A DNA stretch of 64,000 bases, from the NCBI GenBank assembly GCA_013368445.1, contig JAACJO010000009.1, positions 1 through 64,000 on the forward strand. Direction: 5' to 3'. Position 1 is the first letter of the stretch. Each line of letters begins with the position of its first letter. The translations under genes were made by a program, and so were the position numbers. This document shows, piece by piece, positions 12,955 through 24,551 of the stretch. Source of the DNA: Leucocoprinus leucothites. Lineage: Eukaryota; Basidiomycota; Agaricomycetes; Agaricales; Agaricaceae. Under the pieces are notes generated by a model. That model did no database searches, had not been told where the DNA came from, and saw nothing but the letters and a program-made list of their open reading frames with translations.

Positions 12955-15010
12955 GGCGGAGAAAGGGGGAGGGGCTGGGTAACGTGCACTACGGAGAGTA
13001 CATACGCCTTTGCGCCTGTCTAAGACCAAACGAGGCTGGCACAGCCACTCAGCGTCCGCTTCTCCTGATAGCCGCTTAATCAGTTTCCATTCATCTCCAT
13101 TCTTCCCTTCCTCGCTCGCTGATAACCTCCATCGCTCCTGCCCAGTGCCCTTGAAAACACTCAGCATGTCCTCTCTCGACAATCCATCTCATGACGACAT
13201 TTCTGTGGTTATTCTGCCGACATCTTCCCACGTTTCAATTCAGCCTATATCTTTGAGAATACAAGCTCCCAAGTACAACTAGTACGGCGCTCTGCATTCT
13301 CCCACTCGCTCCGGTACTGCCATAATAACGCATTCAAATCCGACCCATGCCCTTGTTGTTTCAAGATTGCTGCGTCTGCATGTTTGCGTGTGGGAATCGT
13401 CAAGCCTGGCACCTGGTGGCCGCAAGGCACTAGCCACATCATCGGGCCACCTATTCTCTGTATGCTTACCTCTCAAACTCCTCTCAAAAACAACAGCCAG
13501 CAAGGAGAGAGGGCAAATATATCAATATGACTGTATAGAAATGAAACGCCGAAGTGTCGGCATTTATGCCCAGTCTATTCTTTTCCTTGATCTTCGGTCG
13601 TCGACAATTGAAGCTGTTCGAAGAACCTCAAGGAACTCATCAAAAGCAGTTCCCTTTGTCGTAATCAAGCGCTCTACCACGATGCACTGTGTTCTCGTGC
13701 TGTTGATGGAATGGATAACGAATGTTCGACGTTCTTCAAGTTCGGATCCAACGCCCGGCGCGTTTTCCAGGCTCCAGTAGTGGATTACTATTTACAGGAT
13801 TCATTTCTCATATATATGATTGCTTGATCACAAAACGCGAGACCAGTTTGCTGTTCATAAAAGGAAGTACGTACCATCACGATAGCCTCCAAACTACAAC
13901 ACTTGGATGATTCCACCACAATTTGATGGAATCATTCTTCTAGACTTCGAGCCATACGATACCCTGCTTCGGCCTGAGGCACAAATGCTCGTATGAGTAT
14001 CTTGGATGCTGAACACTGATATGAGCGTGACTGAACCAAAAGCGGCTATTCTAGCTCAACACCGCCCAAGTGCTGGTCCTCCTCGGTGAAGGTTACACCT
14101 CAGTTAGACCAGAATCATCCAACTTCACCTCAGTCAATCCGGATCTCTCATTGTGCGCGATCCGTTCGCTTCCTGCTAGACACCGAAAGACACAAGACTC
14201 TCCTCGATCAACCACTGAATCTACTCGTCAACTACGCATTACAGCATCCGATTACGCAATTAAGTACCCACATTTCGGCCTGTTCCTGAGGCTGCCCCGC
14301 ACGTCAGACGCAATCCACGAACGACGAACATAAATATCGCAGTCTTGATACATATACTTGTCTCCCACTCCTGATGAAAATCGTACATCGTCTTCAATAC
14401 CTCAGTGAGAAATCAGTTCTGCTATCGCTTCCCAGAGCTATTTGGATCACGTTTTGATCTCTAGAATCACTCAGAACCAACTACGATCGAAGAACTGAAA
14501 GCCATTGAATACCATGAGAGCCTCGCATTCTGGGAAAAAAATTGCGCCAAGATGAAGAAATCAAGAACCTGATTCATACCCCCCTGGCGCCGTGTAAGAG
14601 TTTCTTAGTACCTCTGCGATACAAGGAAATAGAAAATAGAGAAAATAGAGAAAAAATAAAACAAAGGTGTCCTTTGCCCACTGCTAATAATTTTTTGAGA
14701 ACACGCATGTCACTTTGACTCGAAATCCCAATATTCGGGAATAACCACCATGAATGGATAACCATCACCTCGATCTTCTCCATCTGCTTCTCGGGCGGTA
14801 CACTCGAGTACTCATCCCCCCACACAATGATGAAATACAAAATAAGCATCACTATAACAAGAAGATCACTTCATTGTTATTTTCGGGTCAGTTGCCTCAT
14901 GCAATGTAATTGGCATCCACGTCTTCGCTGAGACCGTATATAAAATGGTTAAACATGAAACCTTAGTTTCTTTCAAATTCACTGAGAACTAATACTCTAC
15001 TTCTATCACT
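12955..15010. other. Intergenic, no confident gene
   Basis: A 137-codon frame at 13367-13780 and smaller ones at 14070-14330 show no family motif and no coherent splicing with neighbours. The stretch 13370-14000 is protein-like in pieces in several frames and may be a heavily decayed gene. The right end is the promoter of the F-box gene at 15011. Confidence 0.4.
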
Positions 15011-16269
15011 ATGTCAACAACCAACTGCTTCGCCCTCTGCCCTCCGGACATCTTACTCGAAATTATTCATTACTCTCTTCCCCCCTTACAGGATTCCAAG
15101 CAGAGACATATCGAGCTCACATCAATGAGGGTCGTATGCCAGTACTGGAACTCCGTCATCACCTCTACACCCCAATTCTGGTCCACAATTCAAATCAATT
15201 TTCCGTCCCAAGCCATTCAACTTCCAACGGTCCAGCAATGGCTCACTCGGTCGTCCGACGCGTCCCTCAATATTTTCATCAAAGATCGACCACCCATCAG
15301 CTGGACTGATGCCGAGATTCAACTCCGTACGGACTTAATGTCGGCTATCAACTTACATATATCTCGCTGCAAATCATTGCAGCTTGAGGTTACTGTAGGA
15401 ATTCTTCCTGCATTTCGACTTCTACGCGTATCCGAGGCGGAACGCTTGGAGAGCTTGGAGATAAATATGCGTGGGAACACTGATGAGCATGTCCACGCAC
15501 ACTTGATTCAACAATTGTCGACTTTATCTTCACTCCTTCACCTTTCCATCGCTACTCATGTTCCACATTTCATAACCCGTCTCCTTCACCACTGTAATCC
15601 TACCTGGCTATCCCAGCTTACATGCGTCCGGCTATCGTGTCCTATTACAACGCGCGAGATGCTCGCACTGATGGAGAAATGCACATCGGCCACTCAAATT
15701 TGCCTGAACCAAGTTCTGCCATCCGATCCTCCAACTTCACCCATTTCAGCCTTTTCGCCGTCCGTCACCCTTAAAGCCCTTACTTCTCTCGACATCTCGT
15801 TCACATCATCAAACACCTACCTCATACTCCTTCAACGCATCTCATTTCCTAACCTCAAAACCCTTCACCTCTCCGGCATCGACATCTCCGATCTTTCTTC
15901 TACCGTCCACTCCTCAGCCCCTCACTTAACTTCCTCAAGACGAGAATCACAACCCAGAGAGAAATCATCAACGAAATTTGTACTCTTCTCAACCACCCTA
16001 CTATCCTCCGACTGCCGGTTTTAGAGATTGAGAGCCGGGAATACGAGAGTTGGACAGAGTACGGTGGTTGGAATGACATCAATGAACGGCCGATTCGGGA
16101 GGCTGTTGAAGATTTCAATAAATCCCATGCGGGGTTCAGGATGATCAGGTATAATACATTTTCGGAATGGTATAGGGGTTATTTTATTAGCTGGGCGGAT
16201 TCCGGGTTTAAAGATGGGAATAGCACGAACATCTGTAATTCGTCCATAGACGTTGTGCTTGGAGCTTAA
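15011..16269 (+). pseudogene. F-box protein gene with a frameshift
   Basis: The first frame (15011 to about 15920) encodes an F-box (FALCPPDILLEIIHYSLPPL, then MRVVCQYWNSVITSTPQFWS) followed by LRR-like segments (LTSLDISF, FPNLKTLHLSGIDISDLSS). Just after ISDLSS the frame turns into low-quality sequence and stops at 16024. From about 15900 another frame is open and reads as a natural continuation (starting LNFLKTRITTQREIINEI, then LLNHPTILRLPVLEIES and EDFNKSHAGFRMIRYN), ending at a TAA at 16267-16269. No intron of plausible size with GT/AG ends bridges the two. I infer a one-base indel near 15885-15915, or a sequencing error. If real, the product is truncated by about 115 residues. Confidence 0.65.
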
Positions 16270-16374
16270 ATATGCTTTTGGGAGATTTCTTCTAGTTTAT
16301 TACCTGGCTTATCACACACAGTACCCAGAGACAGATGCATCACGCAAAGATACAAATATATGCTGTGGTCTTAT

Positions 16375-16618
16375 TATGTTAAAGACTGCTAATTCGATGG
16401 AAGGATATCGCTTGGATTCACGGAATTTGAAATCTAGTTGTCAAAAACGCCGCTGGCGTCCCGAGGACGATTTCAAAACGGTAAAGCTAGATACATCCCA
16501 ATGAAAGAGAGCATTTACTTAGAAAAAAAGACAACATAGTGGAAACGATAGTACAAACACATTAATGGAGTACGACTGCACAAAGGAGGAAAGAACCAGT
16601 ACTTCAAAAAATGGTGTT
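16375..16618 (-). repeat. Flank of lectin duplication, copy 1
   Basis: This non-coding stretch aligns along its length with 18301-18560 (shared runs such as GAAAGAGAGC, GACAACATAGTGGA/GACGACATAGTGGA and CGATAGTACAAA). It is the 3' flank of the duplicated H-type lectin locus and shows that the duplication reaches beyond the coding region. Confidence 0.7.
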
Positions 16619-16953
16619 TAGTTGACGGCGACAATACTGGTACCTGCTCCGTTTTGGACAGTATTGCATTAGGAGTCGATGCCAAGTCAATTCTCCCTGA
16701 GTGACGTTATCAACATATACCCTCAGTTGGACCTGCAGTCGATATCAAACGTCAGTGTTTTGCAGAAATCATCACTTCTGAACTCAATGGTTTTGCTCTG
16801 TTGGTGCTGAGGTTCGTACCATAATCGAATTTGGCCTGTGGTGATCAATGTACTGAAAATCTGCGCCCGATCTGGTGTATAGGTAGTCCACCCTGCCCAA
16901 GTAGCATGAACAATCTTATCGTCCCATGCTTCGACGCTTAGTTTCAGGCTTAA
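16619..16953 (-). pseudogene. H-type lectin fragment, copy 1
   Basis: Read on the minus strand, this matches the end of the second and the whole third repeat of the lectin copy at 18561-19384: LSVEAWDDKIVHATWAGW, then TPDRAQIFSTLI, then KTIEFRSDDFCKT. About nine codons (equivalent to PEVFVALNS) are missing between KT and FDIDCRSN, and a TGA plus a frameshift follow. The homology stops abruptly near 16953, so the N-terminal two thirds of the gene are absent. It is non-functional as a lectin. It keeps an arginine codon where copy 2 has a stop. Confidence 0.75.
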
Positions 16954-17049
16954 AGGCCACAGAGAATGTGATTGAGATGGTTACCTAGACAGCTACGTGA
17001 CGGAAGGGACCATAACCGATTTAGTCCGGTCTACGAAGGAATTTGGGTG

Positions 17050-18050
17050 TCAGATGAGACAGAGCTCGCCGCCAAGACACTTTTTGCGGGAGGGAGCGGT
17101 TACTTCAGCTGGTACGGGCTGAGAGTCTGTCGCACTCACATCCAGGATGACTTTCCTTGTCTTGGGAGGGGTTAATATCTCCGATCTGGAGGCAGCCCCA
17201 GAGTTTTGCATGTTAAAGGCGTCTAGGAGTGTCACCCTCAAGATATCTGATCCGTGGGCTGTTGTGTTACGAAGGCGACCAATAGTTCGGCTTATCCCCC
17301 CCATGCTAACAGCAAAAGCGGTCCATCGTTGTCGCATTAGGATGATCTCTTCTTTAGAGAGAGTATTCTCTCGAAATGATTTCTCGTCCTGGAAGTGTTT
17401 CATCGCTTCTTGAAGTGTTCTTTCATAGGGCGGAAGACGATAGAACAGTCCCGAACGGTTTGTATGAGGTCGTTAACCACTTGAGAATTGGCTTCTGTTA
17501 CCTGTCAACTGATCAAAGTCAGACAGTAGGGAAATGGGAAAGCAATGTGACTCGCCTTCTTCGAAAGCAGTAAACGGTAGAGGGGATCTGTTGGGAGGGT
17601 TCCTCCATGCCTTCCATGGCTACATCACAATCCATGATGATAAACCTACATCGAGTCAAAAAGACCGCGACCCGTGTGAGAAACTCATCATCGATGGAAG
17701 AGGCTGGTAGAGAGTTTACCAGCTCAGCCATGATCTGTCCGTTGAGCTTGCAGGACAGAGCAACATCGAGTCCTTTGAGGCAATGAGCTCCAGCAGCCTT
17801 TCGCAGGCCTTTGACAGCATTCTCAATCTCCAAAGATGGTCGAGTTTCTTGAGCCGCGGTCAACACGAGTATCAAGTGGTCAAGTTTCTCCGCAATGATT
17901 TGGAAGAGGTCTCTGACTCTGAGGAATAGCTGCTCGTCTGGTGGTAACTGCGAAGGAAAAGTATCAGAAAGAAGTCAAACATCTACACCAACAAGAAATC
18001 CTGCCTTTAGATAGGAAACTACAAGCGATGGAGGGTCACTCGTGACGGTG
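17050..18050 (-). pseudogene. Decayed gene, helical protein of unknown family
   Basis: Pieces of a mostly helical protein can be read. One exon runs from about 17950 to 17560 (QLFLRVRDLFQIIAEKLDHL, EIENAVKGLRKAAGAHC, FLTRVAVFLTRCRFIIMD). A second runs from about 17505 to 17050 (VVNDLIQTVR, then RLPPYERTLQEAMKHF in another frame, then NTLSKEEIILMRQRWTAF). The two parts of the second segment are separated by a one-base frameshift near 17450. A stretch near 18050-18000 (SDPPSLVVSYLK) may be an earlier exon. The only usable intron between the main pieces would need a GC donor. No domain is recognised. It sits between the two lectin copies on the same strand. Confidence 0.4.
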
Positions 18051-18300
18051 GAGGGAAAAGAGAATCATTTCGCCGATGCTCGAAATGTCTGTTGATCTAG
18101 TGAACCGCTCTCATGCGAGCCAAACCTGTACGTATAGTGATATAACAATGAGTCAAGCCACGTGATGCCTGCAGGACCGATCTCCCAATAGTGTGAGCGC
18201 GTGCGTATCAATAATTGCGGCAGTAGTACACAGACGGGTTTATGGTACATAATACCAAGAAGAGGGCGTAGTAAGTAAAGACACAATAAACAAACATACT

Positions 18301-18560
18301 ATGTCAGAGACTGTTAATTCAGTGGAAGGACATCGCTCGGGCTCACAGAATTTGCAATCCAGTCTGCAGAACGCCACCGGCGTCCCGGGAGCGATTTTAA
18401 GATAACAAGACCTATGATTGACTGGACACATTTCGATGAAAGAGAGCGCTCGCGTAAATGAAGGTGACGACATAGTGGACACGATAGTACAAATACATCA
18501 ATGGAGTACTGCATGACTACCCAAACGAGGAAGAATCACTGATGCTCCAGAGACTGGCAC
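18301..18560 (-). repeat. Flank of lectin duplication, copy 2
   Basis: Counterpart of 16375-16618, with scattered substitutions and small indels. It is the 3' non-coding flank of the more complete lectin copy. Confidence 0.7.
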
Positions 18561-19384
18561 TCAATTGACGGCGATAATACTTGCACCAGCTGAGTACAGA
18601 ACGGTATCGCCCCAAGAATCAAGATGCCAAGTCAATCCTCTCCGAGTGACGTTGTCAACGTACGCACTCAGTCGGAGGTTGGACCTGCAGTCGATATCGA
18701 ACGAGTTCAGTGCCACAAAGACCTCAGGTGTTTTCCAGAAATCAACATTTCTGAACTCAATGGTTTTGCCCTGCCGTAGCTGAGGTTCGTGACACGGCCG
18801 GATTTCGTTTGTGTTGATCGATGTGCTGAAGATCTGCGCTCAATCTGGGGGATAGGCAATCCACCCTACTCGGGCAGCATGAAGGATTGTATCGTCCCAC
18901 GTCTCGATATTGAGTGTAAATCCATGCGTATCGATCTCTGTGGCGGTAGTTTTCAGACGCCAGTTACAATTCTTCTCGAGGTCGATGAGATTGAAGAAGA
19001 CGACTACTCTGGGAGGGGTGAAAAACGAGCGCTGGAAATCGATGCGCGTGGAAGCGGGGTCGACACGCGGGTTACGCATGTGCCACTCGCCATTCAATAT
19101 ATCTTGGTCTGTAGGAGCAAGATTCAACGAGCTCATAATACCACTGTAGAGCTTGGTGTCTGACCAAGAGGTGATGTGATATATCCCGAATGCCTTCTTG
19201 ATGTGGTCGATTGTTGCGCTGGCACGAATATTAGCGCCTTTATCTACATCGAGCTGGCAGATGCCACGGGGGAGACGAGGAGGGATGGAATATGAAACCG
19301 GGAACTCAATCGGGGATAGGTCTCAGGTTGGGGGTTTTCCCATGAACGGACGCTCCCGGTGTCGAATCGGCTGACGGTAACCAT
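18561..19384 (-). pseudogene. H-type lectin domain gene, copy 2, disrupted
   Basis: The minus strand encodes a three-repeat H-type lectin. It begins MVTVSRFDTGSVRSWENPQ and changes frame near 19305-19325. It continues from FPVSYSIPPRLPRGICQLD through a first repeat ending HITSWSDTKLYSG, a second (RIDFQRSFFTPPRVVVFFNL ... GFTLNIETWDDTILHAARVG) and a third (KTIEFRNVDFWKTPEVFVAL ... GLTWHLDSWGDTVLYSAGAS) to a TGA at 18561. Two defects are visible: the one-base frameshift, and an in-frame TGA at 18840-18842, where copy 1 has CGG (Arg). The domain (Pfam H_lectin) binds sugars, often GalNAc, and related fungal proteins are defence lectins. Both breaks argue for a pseudogene unless they are sequencing errors. 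Confidence 0.8.
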
Positions 19385-19908
19385 TGTGGTTTGCAAGAAG
19401 GGTGAAGGGCAGCTTAAAGCTAAGGGGAAGATGCTTAAAATGTTATCTGCGACTTTAGTGGTACCAAAATAGCTGCCGATGAGTACACAAGACCAAAGAA
19501 GCCCTGTGCCCTCGCTAAGTATTACTTGGATGCAAGGCCCTTTCCATACTGCAAAATCGGCTTTCCTTTTCTGGCGTAACTTACCAGTGGGAGGTTCTTC
19601 CGTTCATCTGAATTAACATTCAAGCTGAGTACCAATATTCCTAGACAAAGTATGTGGCGCTGGGCGGTCGGGTGAACTACATATGCACCCAACGCACGTG
19701 TAATACAGGATGTAAACTGCTCTCTTCATACAAGTATTCATCGGCTAGTAGATTGCAATCTAACTTTGTCCTCTGTTCATCAAATCATAGGTAAATCGAT
19801 GAGGTATAAAATATAGAGTTTCCAGCTGGAGTATTCCGCTCGCTGTACGGTGATCAATGAATATTACACAGAAATACACAATAAGCACATGAGTATACAT
19901 AAATTGCC
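19385..19908. other. Intergenic
   Basis: Promoter side of the lectin locus on the left and 3' flank of MIS12 on the right. Nothing else is visible. Confidence 0.5.
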
Positions 19909-20799
19909 TCAACTTTCACCGCCTAAACTCTCCCGAACGTTCTCCGTTACCTCAATCGCTTTCCTCAACCTCTCTGCTCGACCGACCTGGTCTACATGGT
20001 TGGCCAACTCCGTCACCTCGCTATTCTCGCCATGTTGTTCCTTAGTCCTTGCAACCAGTCTTTCGGTCGCCCACTTGAGATATCCACTCTTAGTTGACTC
20101 CCATGGCCGCTTTCCAGGGTCAGAAAGTTCAGCCTGAGTCAGTGTAGCGACAGCAGTGGGATCCAGTGGCTCAAGCGACGAGCAGGCTTTATACATCGCC
20201 TCAAGCTTAGACGGAAGAGCTGATAAAGCTGGGAAAGATGGATGTTGGAGGACTGAGAGCTGCTCGCAACGTCGCTCGGACTGACGTCGTTGAATGGCTG
20301 ACGAACGGACAGCGGCGGTCAGCATCCGCTTGAGTTTTCGTTGCTGGGAGTAGATGAGTATGTTATGAAATAGTATGTGGAGATAAGTACGCACTGCATC
20401 GATCTTTTTCCGGAGTTGCTCAACCCTGTCCAATAGTTCCTGCTCTCGTTCAGGAGTAACAGTAAGGTCCAGATTGGCTTGATGGGGCAAGACGACAGGC
20501 AGATCTGGGGAAACGGCAAAGATATTTCTGAGAGACCAGGCCTCAAAAAAGTCGAAGGCGATATCGGTGTGGTACTCGAGCAGTGTCTGGAAAGCTACAA
20601 GTCCCTGTTCGACTTCCTGTGTGCCGTCCCAGTCTCCCCCAAGTTTCTCTGCACGCTGGTCGGTCCATTTCTGTAGAAAGTCTTCCATTCCATTGACTCC
20701 ATCTTGCACAGACTGATTGGCAACGTTGATTATATCGTCGAGGAGAAGCTGAGGAGAAAAGCCCAGGGCCTCGCAGATGAGAAGAGGACGAGCACTCAT
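19909..20799 (-). CDS. MIS12: Mis12/Mtw1 kinetochore protein
   Basis: Two exons, 20395-20799 and 19909-20343, are separated by a 51-bp intron (GTGCGT...CTCCCAG) that is a multiple of three and so looks open. The spliced product is 279 residues, a normal length for fungal Mis12/Mtw1. The N-terminus carries the family's opening helix (ALGFSPQLLLDDIINVANQS, then GVNGMEDFLQKW), followed by a region rich in acidic and Leu residues and a coiled coil (TPEREQELLDRVEQLRKKID). Mis12 is a subunit of the MIND/Mis12 complex, which links centromeric chromatin (CENP-C) to the Ndc80 and KNL1 complexes at the kinetochore. It is intact. Two ACGCGT boxes lie just upstream. Confidence 0.9.
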   Translation of the reverse strand: MSARPLLICEALGFSPQLLLDDIINVANQSVQDGVNGMEDFLQKWTDQRAEKLGGDWDGTQEVEQGLVAFQTLLEYHTDIAFDFFEAWSLRNIFAVSPDLPVVLPHQANLDLTVTPEREQELLDRVEQLRKKIDAVRTYLHILFHNILIYSQQRKLKRMLTAAVRSSAIQRRQSERRCEQLSVLQHPSFPALSALPSKLEAMYKACSSLEPLDPTAVATLTQAELSDPGKRPWESTKSGYLKWATERLVARTKEQHGENSEVTELANHVDQVGRAERLRKAIEVTENVRESLGGES

Positions 20800-20813
20800 T
20801 TCATGCGTCTGTC

Positions 20814-20875
20814 ACGCGTCTGTCACCCTCCTCAACATCACACTCTTCGACATCACACTCTTCGACATCACGCGT
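20814..20875. promoter_or_regulatory. Two MCB-like boxes upstream of MIS12
   Basis: The palindrome ACGCGT occurs at 20814-20819 and 20870-20875, 15 and 71 bp upstream of the MIS12 ATG. In fungi this MluI cell-cycle box binds MBF-type factors (Mbp1/Swi6 relatives) and drives G1/S transcription. Between the boxes lies a short imperfect tandem repeat of CATCACACTCTTCGA (about 20836-20870). Confidence 0.35.
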
Positions 20876-21399
20876 TGTTTGTCCCGCTTTATTCGCTGAT
20901 CCGCCTTAATCCCATTCGCATAACCCTTCAGTAAGGACTAGTCTGTGGCTCCTGTAAACAACCCCTGGTACCAAGCTCCAGAAGAACACTGTGGCTCGGT
21001 TTGTAAGGATCTACCCCACTCTGGTCACCACAGAGCTGTCATCGTTCATGAAACCAGTGATACTACATATCACCAAACACCGGCCATCTAAACTGCAAGG
21101 CCGTGGGAGGTCTCCTGATGTGGCACCAATTTCTCTCAGTCAACGATACTTATGGAGTTCAGCGCAGGTGTTTTTTCGTCAACCGCCTGTGGTTCCTCGA
21201 TCCCTCATTGGATTGAGTGTTCTTTAAGCCTTACGTTCTCCCACAGTTCCCGGTCCCGCACAGGCTCGCTCCTTTGCTTCTTCGGTTCAGAAATGTGAGA
21301 TCCCCATAGGACTTAATTGACCGGCACTGATATAATGTCGCTCTAATGTTCCGCAGCTCGTTACTCGCTTTCTGTCTTTTTCCTCATAACAGCTAATCA
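20876..21399. other. Divergent promoter region
   Basis: Shared upstream region between MIS12 (minus) and the CoA-transferase gene (plus). No coding signal seen. Confidence 0.5.
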
Positions 21400-23470
21400 A
21401 TGACTTTGCTCGATACCTACTCTGTCCAGAAAGAAACAGAGGCTCTTTTCTGGGAGGGAATCCTTCGTAACCCTCTTCACAGGTCTTTCCCGGACGGGAT
21501 TGAAGATGCTGCCCGTAGTATTTCATTCTCTGGATCCAAGCTCCCATTCTTTCCGATAAACTGGCGATACGCTGAGAGCATCTCAGCTCTCAAGGCTTTT
21601 CAGGGCGTAATGCTCAATGTCTTACTTCACAAGAAGTATGGCATACCGTATCAAAGTATCCACATCGATACGTAGGTGTGCCAGCGATTTTTCGTTGTGT
21701 TGTTAATCCCACTGCTTTCGTAGTGACCATGCACAACTATTCCTTATGTCCCCAGCTCATCCCTTCGCAACTATTGATCCTGAAGGAGAGAAAATCCCGA
21801 CCATGTATGGTGGGGATCACAGCGGATATGATAAATTTTTCCCCAATCTCGACATTCATCATCTCGCTGGACCCGAAACTCCCTTTATCGACATCGCCAC
21901 AACTAATATTTACAAACTTGGTGACGGAAGATACTATCATGTTCATGGTAAGTCGCGCTTCCTCTTTGGCACAGATAACCCACACTTAGACTTTCTAGCT
22001 AGCATGGATGCCAATCCTTCTCAAAAGGCCCTCGGTATAAACCGGGAGAAATATCTTGGATTGCCCTCATTCAAAGAAGCATGCTCTGTATTCAAAGAGA
22101 CTACCTCAAAACACTTCGCACAAGAGCTCGATACTCTCATGAACGATCAATACCGTCAGGCGGGCACCATCTGTCACTCCATCGACGAGTTCCGCGCATC
22201 GGAGCAGGGCCAGGCTAACGCTCATGTCGGCTTATACGAGATCCACCACCACCCAAGCACTCATCAACGTCCGGCTTGGTGGACGGACGTAACCAAACAG
22301 ACTTCCCCCACACGGCCCCTATTCGGCCTCAAAATTGTCGATTTGACGCGCATCATAGCCTCCCCAACAGCCGTCCGCGAGCTAGCCGAAATGGGAGCTA
22401 GCGTCATGCGTATCACAGCTCCCCACATCACCGACATGTCGCAACTACAACTAGATCTAGGATGGGGTAAATGGAACTCGCACTTGGATTTACGAAAGGA
22501 GGGGGATCGAGCACAGTTGAGAGAGCTAATTATGGATGCTGACGTCGTCATTGATGGATACAGACCCAATGTCATGAAGAAATGGGGTTTTGGGAAGGAA
22601 GAGATCTTGGAGATGGTCAGAGGAAGGGAAAAGGGGATTATCTATGCCCACGAGAACTGCTACGTGAGTATGATTGGATCAGAGAAATGCTCATTATGTG
22701 TCAGCCTGGCTTACTAGGCTCCCCGTACTATCTCAACTAGGGATGGAATGGACCTTGGGCTCACCGCTCGGGATGGCAACAGATTAGTGATGCTGTATGT
22801 GCTCCCACATTCTGTCATTTTTTCTACGTCTGATCAACGACATAGGTTACTGGAGTGTCACTCGAATTCGGTCGTGCTATGGGTGTCGATGAGCCAGTGA
22901 CCCCTGTTTTCCCCAACTCTGACTTTTGGTAAGTCCAACCTACCTAGCCTAATTCAGCATCCTGTAAAATGCTCATGAATCCTAAGTACCGGTATAGCCG
23001 GAGCCGTGGGTGTTCTTGACGCTCTTATTCAACGAGCTGAAAAAGGAGGCTCCTTTGTTGTCGACGTAAGCTCTCATTACCAAACGACTTTCGGCCATCT
23101 AACTCTTTGACAGATCGCACTGAACTACTACTCTCAATGGCTCGTTTCATCCTGTGGCACATACCCACAAGAAATATGGGATGACCTCTGGTCTCGCTAT
23201 GGCAAATTCACATTCAGATCCACCGATAACATGAGCGTTACCATTCCTGCCTACACCAAGATGCTCTCCGAAAAGAATACTCCCGCTTTCAACGAGAATT
23301 ACTTTGAAATCAGAAAAAACGGTGCACTGGGCGTCAATGTCAAGACTGTCAAACCGATCTTGAGATTTGAAGAGGGAAATGTCAAACTCGGATACAATGT
23401 AGGATCGCGGCCGAATGGCACAGATGTCGCGAAATGGCCAAATGATCTGATGACCGAAATCATCTCCTAA
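21400..23470 (+). CDS. CoA-transferase family III (CaiB/BaiF) protein
   Basis: Seven exons: 21400-21671, 21724-21947, 21999-22663, 22741-22794, 22846-22928, 22987-23065 and 23114-23470; all junctions keep frame. The product is about 575 residues. The central part has the class III signature: PLFGLKIVDLTRIIASPTAV, RELAEMGASVMRI, LDLRKEGDRAQLRELIMDAD, VVIDGYRP and KWGFGKEEI, then a GWNGPWAHRSGWQQISDAV segment. Family III enzymes move CoA between carboxylic acids through an Asp in the active site, or act as alpha-methylacyl-CoA racemases. Here the position after GNLPK-type loops is not clear enough to assign the Asp. The N-terminal 170 residues are an extension found in fungal members. Substrate unknown; gene intact. 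Confidence 0.88.
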
Positions 23471-24551
23471 ACAATGTAGTGTTCTGGTTTCTTTGCTGTT
23501 GGCTCTGTATAATTATCATCTCAGGATTAGCTGTTAGGAATGATTCCGTGGTTCTCCTATATCTATTTTTCTATCGCCCGTGTAACTTAGCATGTATCTG
23601 TATGTCCCACTGAAACCCTGTCCTGGATGTGATTGATGAGGGAGAGGGTGACAATCGTTCAAAATAAGAGTACCAATTCCACGTCCAACCAATCCTCCCT
23701 CCATATGTCCAGGCCTACTACATCACCACAAAAGCCACTACTGCTAATCCGTACAATAACCCTACTAAACCTTCGCACCCACTTGGTACTTGGTATCCCT
23801 TGACTCACTAACAAACCTATTCGCGAAAACCTACAATTCACAAGCGTCATTTTATTGAATTTCCACTCGGCTCTGACTCTGGTCATATCTACAAACGGCT
23901 GGGCAATTCAAGATTTTAACAGCTCGGTGCGTCAGCCTGTGGATGTACTGTTGCTATCGTTTAATTTTGAGAAGTCGATCTTCATGCACGACATCTACGG
24001 TGGAATATCGCAGCCCACTAGTCACCGGCACCAACGAAACCTCTGAGTCGTTAATCAACCCAAAAGTCAGTGTGACACCTGACGATTCTTCCCCCTACAG
24101 TTCCAGGGGGTTCTTTGTGAAAAGAGCGGATATCAAGTTACCCTACTCGTATACCCAACATCACCTATCTAAACAAGCTTCTGCAACCCTAAGGCCACTG
24201 TCGAAAACACTCTAATAAACAGCACAGAACGACCAAGAAAAAAAAACCCATACCACAAAAATAACCATAAAAAAACACCGATTAGGATTAAATACATCTA
24301 CATACTACTATCATGTCCGAGAACCAAACGAATGTCAGATAGTTTGAAAAAATGAAAGTGAATAATAAATGTCCAACAGGAACAACGTGAATGTGCAATC
24401 CTACATGCAAAACGAAAGAAAAAAAGTCCAGTGCAACAAAAATTAAATACCAAAACCACAGTGAAAAATGTAAACCCATTTCTACACGAATGAAAACGTA
24501 TGCATGCTGGGGGTATCAAAACCTTGATCGAATAACCAGCTTAACATGAGA
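23471..24551. other. Convergent intergenic region
   Basis: The 3' flanks of the CoA-transferase and the KRE6-like gene meet here. The segment 24230-24480 is A-rich and of low complexity. No gene recognised. Confidence 0.5.

Noticed and set aside
13367..13780. 137-codon plus-strand frame
   Set aside because: No recognisable motif and no continuation by splicing; left as possible decay only.
18565..19163. Plus-strand frames over the lectin locus
   Set aside because: They are antisense to the clearly recognisable lectin repeats.
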